From Cannabis sativa (lineage: Eukaryota; Streptophyta; Magnoliopsida; Rosales; Cannabaceae), in contig NC_083603.1 of NCBI RefSeq assembly GCF_029168945.1, forward strand, positions 17,236,001-17,300,000: a stretch of 64,000 bases of DNA. The letters run 5' to 3'. Position 1 is the stretch's first letter. Every line of letters starts with the position of its first letter. A program made the translations under genes and the position numbers. Shown one piece after another: positions 57,752 through 64,000 of the stretch. The notes under the pieces were generated by a model that had not been told where the DNA came from, made no database searches, and saw only the letters and a list, made by a program, of their open reading frames with translations.

Positions 57752-60700
57752 TTAAACAATGCAAACTCCCAAAGACTTTCTGAGGGAGTCAAAGCGACTT
57801 GCATCTAGGGCCTTTGTCAAAATGATTTATTTTCAACAAGTTTCCTGATAAAGTGATGCCTTATATCAATGTGCTTTGTTCTAGAATGTTGAACAGGATT
57901 TTTGGAAATATTTATGGCACTAGTGTTATCACAAAAAATAGTCCAAACATCCAATTCAAATCCATAATCAATCAACATTTGTTTCAACCATAAAAGTTGA
58001 GTACAACAACTGCCAGCAGCTATGTACTCAGCTTCGGCAGTGGACAAGGAGATGGAATTTTGTTTCTTGCTATGCCAAGATACTAGATTATTCCCAAGAA
58101 AGAAACACCCTCCACTTGTGCTCTTTCGATCATCAGCATTGCCTGCTCAATCTGCATCACTAAAACAAGCAAGATTAGAATTAGTATCTTTCGAGTACCA
58201 AATTCCATAATCAGGAGTGCTATTAACATATCTAATAATCCTTTTTACAGCTGATACATGAGATTCCATAAGATTACTTTGATATCTAGCACACACTCCC
58301 ACACTGTAACAAATATCAGGACGAGTAGCAGTTAAATACAAAAGACTTCCAATCATGCTACGATAAAGTGTAGTGTCTACCTTTACTCCATTCTCATCTT
58401 TTGTCAATTTCAATGTGGTGCTCATTGGAGTACTTACATGCTTAGCCGATTCAAGGCCAAATTTCTTGACAAGGTTCTTAGCATACTTACTTTGAGATAC
58501 AAATGTACCTCCTTCCATTTGTCTCACTTGAAGACCCAAAAAGAAAGTAAGCTCACCAACCATGCTCATTTCAAATTCACTTTTCATTTGATCAACAAAT
58601 ACCTGCACTTCATGGTTAGATGTAGAACCAAAAACTATATCATCAACATAAATTTGAGCAATGATAAAATCAGATTTTATATGCTTGATGAAAAGAGTTT
58701 TATCCACACTACCTCTTTGATAGTCATGAGAAAGTAAAAATTGAGTCAACCTTTCATACCAAGCTCGAGGAGCTTGTTTTAGACCATACAAAGCTTTTTC
58801 AAGTTTGTACACATGGTCTGGAAATTGAGGATCTTCAAATCCTTTTGGTTGCTCAACATAAACTTCCTCATTCAAAATACCATTTAGGAAGGCAGATTTC
58901 ACATCCATTTGAAACAATTTAATATTCAAAATACAAGCAATACACAAAAGTAAACGAATTGATTCTAATCTTGCAACAGGAGCAAAAGTTTCATCAAAAT
59001 CAATACCTTCTACCTGTGTGTATCCTTGTGCCACCAAACGAGCCTTGTTTCTCACAATTGTACCGAACTCATCACTTTTATTTTTAAATAACCACTTTGT
59101 TCCAATTACATTTATACCTTTTGGTCTTCAGACCAAAATCCATACCTTGTTGCGTACAAATTGGTTGAGTTCCTCTTGCATTGCATTGAGCCATTCCTCA
59201 AAGGTCATGGCTTCCTTCACATTTTTCAGTTCATATTGAGAAACAAAACAAAGAAAGTTGATTAAATTAACATACCTTCTGCGAGTTACCATGCTTTCTT
59301 CAGGATTTCCAAGAATGAGATCTTTTGGATGATTCAATTTGACTCTGGTGCTTGGTTCTTTCTGAATAGAATCAGTGATGATGTTTGGATGAGTCAAGAT
59401 AGACGGTTCTGGTTCTCTAGTCTCAGTTGCAGCAGCAGATTCGTCATTTGCAGCATCAGAAATGGGTTCTGCTGCATCAGGATCTGCTTTTGCTGCTTCT
59501 GGAGGAGCATCCATGAGACTATCTATCTTGGCTTCTGTGGAAAACTCTGAAAAATCTTTCCAAATTTCATAAGATGTTTTTGAGGTACCTGGACGGATAA
59601 ACACTCTGTTTATTATATAGCAAGCTGTGTTAATAGCTTCAGCCCATAAGCTCTTTGTCAACTTCTTGCTATTTAACATCACTCTTGCCATTTCCTGTAA
59701 TGTTCAATTCTTCCTCTCAACAACTCCATTTTGTTGAGGAGTTTTGGGAGCTGAAAATTCATGAGTTATACCTGTAGACTTGCAAAAATCATCATACACA
59801 AAATTTTCAAACTCCTTACCATGATCACTTCGAATTCGAACAATTTTCCCAATATTACAACCTTTCTCAACTCTTAATCTCAAACAAAGAGTTTTAAAAG
59901 CATCAAAAGTGTCAGACTTTTCTCTTAAGAAATCTACCCAAGTAAAACGAGAGAAATCATCAACACAAACAAAGATATCGTTTACCATTCAAACTTTCAA
60001 CTTGGATTGGACCCATAAGATCCATGTGAAGCAATTCTAATACTTTTGAGGTATTGATATCAGACACAGGTTTGTGAGTGATTTTTAATTGCTTCCCAAG
60101 TTGACACGGTTCACACTTACCAACACTTTCCTTACCAAGCTTGGGAAGTCCTCGAACAATACCTGCATTTGACAATTTTTTCAGGTTTTTATAATTAATA
60201 TGCCCAAGCTTGGCATGCCACAAATCTGTGGTATTGTTGATAGCTGAATGACAAGTAAACACAGGGGTTAGAGTATAACAGTTATTATTGGACCGAAATC
60301 CTTGCAAGATACATTCATTATCATCATTAAGAACATAAAAATGATCACTATCAAATGAAACAGTATACCTTTGGTCGCAAATTTGACTAATGCTAAGTAA
60401 ATTAGCCCTTAGTCCTTCAACTAACATCACATTTTTCAGTCTAGGTAACCCTTCAAAATTTAGAGTTCCCATACCAACAACTTTTCCAGCTAAGCCATTA
60501 CCAAACGTGACCTCACCACATTGCATTGGTCTGATATTCATTAAAAAATCCTTGTCACCTGTCATATGTCTAGAACAACCACTGTCAAAATACCACATTT
60601 GAGAAGCAGCACTTTTATCAGAAAAACCAACTAGACATTTTTCTTTTTCAATCCATTTTTGTTTCAAAGCACTATGTTTCTTTTGAAAAAATTTCAAATT

Positions 60701-60925
60701 ACCAAAATAATTTGTTTTAAACAAATTTTTCAACGTGAAACATTTAGGTCTGATATGTCCTTTTCTACCACAAAAATGACAAGTAGGAACAAATCTTTTT
60801 ACCTGAGATCTTACTCTTTTCGAAAATCCTGGAGATTTTGCGACATCAGAAACAGCTCTTGCTACAACGGTACGTGAAAGCTGTTGCAGCAGACTTTGTA
60901 GCCTCAGAATGATTCGTTGGAACAC
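57752..60925 (-). pseudogene. pol: Protease, integrase, RT and RNase H of the copia element, broken
   Basis: 60925-59960: a second zinc knuckle CHFCGRKGHIRPKC, protease WYFDSGCSRHMTG and integrase zinc region LWHAKLGHINYKNL...CEPCQLGKQ. A frameshift near 59975 leads to VDDFSRFTWVDFLRE, IRSDHGKEFEN and APKTPQQNGVVERKN (59980-59704). A TGA at 59702 follows, and the integrase tail is shortened by a deletion (TSYEIWK joined directly to DFSEF). The linker reaches RT: MDVKSAFLNGILNEEVYVEQ, YGLKQAPRAWYERL and the catalytic YVDDIVFG (about 58640). Stops at 59128 and 58147 (the latter at a codon normally Trp). RNase H contains STAEAEYIAAGSCCTQLLWL, CDNTSAINISKN and HSRTKHIDIRHHFIRKL, then a small deletion, then TKALDASRFDSLRKSLGV and a stop at 57752. 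Confidence 0.92.
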
Positions 60926-62363
60926 TAGATTTTACAAACTTCGTGACTCCAGAATTTTCCATTCCATTTGATCCAATGCCTGCGAAACCTCTTTGACCTG
61001 CATTCTGTGCTTTTTCAAAAATAGAAGATCCAGGGTTAAGCATTTGAATATTTTTCTTAAAATTTTCAAGTTCCTTCTTTAAGAGAGTGATTTTTTCATC
61101 TTTATCACAAACATTTGTCTCATACTCTTTTATTTTCAGTTCACACATTTCAATTTGATGAGAAAATTTTTTATTCAATTTATTCAACTCTCTATTTTCA
61201 GAAGCAACCTGAATCCATTTTTCATACATGACTTTGTATGATTCAGTAAGAGACTCTTCACAGATTTCAGACTCATCTGAATCTGATCCCTCTTGTTTGG
61301 TGGTATTATTCAAACATACCAATCTAGCTTTTACCTGTGAATCACACAACACATTAGTCATAACAGAAGTTAGGGCAACATTTTCAGAATTATCTTCATC
61401 ACTTTCGGTTTCATCATCACTCCAAGTGACATTGAAACTTTTCTTATTCTTTTTCAGAGTGTTTGCACACTCAGATTGAATATGCCCAAAACCTTCACAT
61501 TCCCTGCACTGAATTCCCTTTTTGTTAGAGACAGATGGTTTAATAAAAGTATTACCTTTTGAAACTTTCGAAATATTCTGTTTATTTCCCATCTTTTTCA
61601 TATAGTTCTGAAAATTCTTTGTTAATAAAGCAATCTCATCATCACATTCATTATCAGCAACTTTCAAAGCAATACTTTTACCTTTATCAGCAATGGATTT
61701 GGGTTTGTCCTTTTGTTTAATCTGTTGATTTAATTCAAAAGTACGTAAGGAACCCATCAATTCTTCCACCTTCATAGTGCTAAAATCTTTAGCTTCCTCC
61801 ATTGCCAAAAGTTTAGTATCAAACCTTTCTGGAAGTACTCTAACAATTTTTCTCATAAGAACAGAGTAATCAAGCTTTTCACCAAGAGCAAAATATTCAT
61901 TAGCAATATCAAATAATTTTTCATAGAATTCAGTTAAGGTTTCATTATCAGACATTCTAAGCTCATCAAATTTAGTTTGAAGCATGATAAATCTAGATCG
62001 CTTCACATCAAAAGTTCCCTCAAACTGAGTTTGAAGGATCTCCCAAGCTTCCTTAGCAGAAACACAAGATGATATAAGTTTAATGTATCCTTCTCCTACA
62101 CCGTTAAAAATAGCATGCAAGGCTTTGCTATTGTAGGCAGCAAGTTTATCATCTTCAATAGACCAATCCAGTTCAGATTTTATAGAAGTGTTACCTGAAG
62201 AATCTATCTCAACTGGAAGAGACCAACCTGATATAACCATTCTCCAAGCTTTCTCATCTTGAGATTTGATGAAGGCCCTCATTCTAACTTTCCAATAAGG
62301 ATAGTTAGAATCATTAAGCAATGGTGGTCTAGAAATCAAACTTCCTTCGGCAAAAAATGACAT
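60846..62363 (-). CDS. gag: Gag of the copia element
   Basis: An open frame of 505 codons starts MSFFAEGSLISRPPLLNDSN. An UBN2-type gag core follows: YPYWKVRMRAF, WEILQTQFEGT and LTEFYEKLFDIANEYF (residues about 21-160). Then come RKIVRVLPERFDTKLLAMEE (171-190), a zinc knuckle CRECEGFGHIQSEC (C286, C289, H294, C299), an acidic stretch (DDETESDEDNSE, 316-327) and a coiled coil at about 376-440. The end is in a different frame from the protease; a frameshift near 60850-60900 would have to be bridged. It should build particles and bind RNA. The start lies 60 bp inside the 5' LTR border, typical of this group. This is the only intact-looking gene of the element. Confidence 0.88.
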   Translation of the reverse strand: MSFFAEGSLISRPPLLNDSNYPYWKVRMRAFIKSQDEKAWRMVISGWSLPVEIDSSGNTSIKSELDWSIEDDKLAAYNSKALHAIFNGVGEGYIKLISSCVSAKEAWEILQTQFEGTFDVKRSRFIMLQTKFDELRMSDNETLTEFYEKLFDIANEYFALGEKLDYSVLMRKIVRVLPERFDTKLLAMEEAKDFSTMKVEELMGSLRTFELNQQIKQKDKPKSIADKGKSIALKVADNECDDEIALLTKNFQNYMKKMGNKQNISKVSKGNTFIKPSVSNKKGIQCRECEGFGHIQSECANTLKKNKKSFNVTWSDDETESDEDNSENVALTSVMTNVLCDSQVKARLVCLNNTTKQEGSDSDESEICEESLTESYKVMYEKWIQVASENRELNKLNKKFSHQIEMCELKIKEYETNVCDKDEKITLLKKELENFKKNIQMLNPGSSIFEKAQNAGQRGFAGIGSNGMENSGVTKFVKSSVPTNHSEATKSAATAFTYRCSKSCF

Positions 62364-62408
62364 TTTAACACAAAAACGTTATAGGACCACACTAAGAGTT
62401 TAGTGTCT

Positions 62409-62421
62409 CGCTCTGATACGA
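62409..62421 (-). promoter_or_regulatory. Primer binding site of the copia element
   Basis: On - 'TCGTATCAGAGCG' lies two bases after the 5' LTR, close to the initiator Met-tRNA form TGGTATCAGAGC. Confidence 0.8.
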
Positions 62422-62423
62422 AT

Positions 62424-63550
62424 TGAAAAACCGTGTTTTTGCAAATGTCAGTTGTATATAAGAAAATATTAAAACTGTAAACGTTTGCAAAGAAGAAGAA
62501 ATTTCTGCTACAAAGAAATGTAATGCGTAATATAAAATATTTGCAGAAAAATAAATAACTTGACACAAGAGATTTATACGTGGTATCAGTGTTCTCCCGA
62601 ACACTCCTAGTCCACGGGGCCATGCCCAGAGAATGAAATCAATTAATAAAGTATCAAAATTACAAAGACAATTGACTTAAACAAGTTTAGACTCCCTCTA
62701 AAGTATTGCCGCAATCCTTTGTAATCCACTTTATGAATCTGACTTCTTGAAACACCTTCAAGCCCGAACTCCCTTCGTCTTTAAAGTGTGAGTGCTTACT
62801 TCCTTCCGAAGTAAGGCTTCAACAAGTCTTCTCCCGAAGACCAAGTGCTTACTTCCTCCCGAAGTAAGGCTTTATCAAGTCTTCTCCCGAAGACCAATCT
62901 CTTGTTCAGTCAAGTAGTTCTTCACAACCTCTAGGATAGAGTAAGAACAGAAATAGAACAACTAGAACCCAGATGAACAACTAGGCTCTCACAAAACAAA
63001 GAAACACTCTCTTCTCTCAAAAGATAAATGCAAAAAATGAATAATGGAAGAGGTGATTCGAATGGTTGCTCTCTAGGCTCTATTTATAGAACATAGAAAC
63101 CAAAGAGGCAACCACAAGTTTGAATCTACAACTGTACAAAAACTTTCCAAAAGAAACACGATCTGCTACATCAGATTCGGATGCTGACGCAGCAGATCTG
63201 ACTAGAAACGGGAAACTTGCTAAAATCGGGTCCGATCTTTTATCAATGCTTGGTTCTTGCCAAAAACAGATTAGATATTCTGATTGTATCAAGATACAAT
63301 CGAAATCAATAAGGAAAAGGCAATAATCAAAGTTTCCCTAAAAAAGACAACTTTCCAAAAGAGAATTCCTTCTCTTTTGAGAAGATTTCAACAAAGGAAA
63401 GTTCAGGTGAAAGTGCAACTTTCCAAACAAGGAAAAGAGCAACTACAATCCGATTTTATAAGGCAAGAAATCGAATATGAATGCATAGCAATCTTACCAT
63501 AAATGGAAAAATTATTTTGTCAACTAACTTGCCAAAAAAATGACTTTACA
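62424..63550 (-). repeat. 5' LTR of the copia element
   Basis: 1127 bp, partner of 54702-55831, with few substitutions and small indels between them. Followed by TTTTA, the second copy of the target duplication. Confidence 0.93.
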
Positions 63551-63555
63551 TTTTA

Positions 63556-64000
63556 AATTTAAATAAGGTCAAATTATTTAATAAAAAAATAATTTAAAAT
63601 ATTTAAAATCTGACCTTAAATTTAAAAATAAGATAAGATATAATCAAATTTAAAAATAAGATAGATTATTAAGGAAAAAAGATAGATACTAACTATTTTC
63701 AAATTCAAATTACACTAATATCTTGAATTAAATTTAAAAAATATTAAATTAATTCATAATGATAATTAGAATTGAATTAGGAATAGTAATAGTATAAATA
63801 CAGAACTACACAAAAAATCGAAAGTTAATTGCATGAAAAAGCATAAAAAATCGAAGAAAAACGAAAAAAATGCGAGCTGTACGGACAGTTTTCGCGCGCG
63901 CATGAGAATTTCAGCACAACTCCGTTTTTTTCGAATCTTCAAAAAATCATAACAAATTCAAATTAAATCGAAATTGAGTTCTGTAAAAAAGTAACTTGCT
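63556..64000 (-). other. Leader of element B, continued after the copia insertion
   Basis: Matches 10456-11050 of element A in order: AT-rich tracts, then 'gaaaaagcataaaaaatcgaag', a shorter GC-rich CGCG block near 63893, then 'aaattgagttctgtaaaaaagtaacttgct' at the window end. Confidence 0.85.

Larger units (their letters stand above)
54702..63550 (-). mobile_element. Complete Ty1/copia element of the SIRE/Maximus type
   Basis: LTRs at 54702-55831 (3', left) and 62424-63550 (5', right) enclose gag and pol on -. The 5-bp duplication TTTTA flanks it (54697-54701 and 63551-63555), inside element B. The gag start MSFFAEGSLISRPPLLNDSN, a gag with a long coiled-coil tail and about 1.1-kb LTRs fit the SIRE/Maximus group (lineage inferred). 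pol has several stops, frameshifts and deletions, so this copy is dead, yet the LTRs remain very similar. A 1.9-kb region between pol and the 3' LTR, where SIRE elements carry an env-like gene, contains only a short ORF. Confidence 0.93.
44950..64000 (-). mobile_element. LTR element B of the element A family; nested and running off the window
   Basis: The 3' LTR lies at 44950-46847. The interior is in three pieces: 46848-46932, 48857-54701 and 63556-64000. They are split by a solo LTR (46933-48851) and a copia element (54702-63550). The pieces match the interior of element A in order, including both conserved leader blocks. The final bases match A up to about 11050, so about 190 bp remain before the 5' LTR, outside this window. 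No gag frame is seen where element A has one. The likely target duplication is TTTTC at 44945-44949, within the CACTA gene. Confidence 0.88.

Overview
The window is nuclear DNA of a flowering plant, most likely a eudicot and plausibly a rosid. It holds two intron-bearing host genes with dicot-type GT-AG introns, AT-rich intergenic DNA, and mostly plant transposable elements: Ty1/copia, Ty3/gypsy of the Tat type, CACTA, Mutator-like elements (MULEs) and MITEs. No species is claimed. The two host genes are (1) a RAB18/RABC2-type small GTPase on + with six exons (18661-20915) and (2) a small ankyrin-repeat protein on - with six exons (25893-27711). By reading domains and splice sites, both reconstruct to complete open frames of 222 and 207 residues.

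Layout. 1-2060: an old LTR element in + orientation runs into a gypsy fragment. 2910-13133: a complete LTR retrotransposon (element A, - orientation, 5-bp duplication GCTCC) that carries only a gag gene and a very long, partly conserved leader. 13495-16150: a non-autonomous MULE with an 8-bp duplication (TTTGGCAA), a small Cys-rich ORF and unusual clusters of TCGA spaced exactly 11 bp apart. 16159-25890: the Rab gene, intergenic DNA, a second MULE (23150-24396, 9-bp duplication) and MITEs. 25893-27711: the ankyrin gene, with a MITE in an intron. 27934-39598: a decayed Tat-type gypsy element with gag, protease, RT, two RNase H domains, integrase and an antisense spliced ORF. Two solo LTRs of the element A family interrupt it (31075-32984 and 35869-37745). 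39600-40042: a copia RNase H fragment. 40494-44949: a CACTA transposon with a decayed tnp2-type transposase gene, cut by element B.

44950 to the window end: element B is of the same family as A but has no recognisable gag. It is itself interrupted by a solo LTR (46933-48851, duplication GTAGT) and by a complete SIRE/Maximus-like copia element (54702-63550, duplication TTTTA). The order of insertion is therefore readable: CACTA first, then B, then the solo LTR and the copia. The 5' LTR of B should start about 190 bp past the window end.

Most novel signals: the 11-bp-phased TCGA clusters in the MULE at 13495-16150; two conserved noncoding leader blocks, one with a strong long-range hairpin, shared by A and B; the antisense, spliced ORF of the Tat element; and a tandem duplication of the LTR end plus polypurine tract in the copia element. 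All boundaries and duplications were read by eye; no alignment or database search was run.
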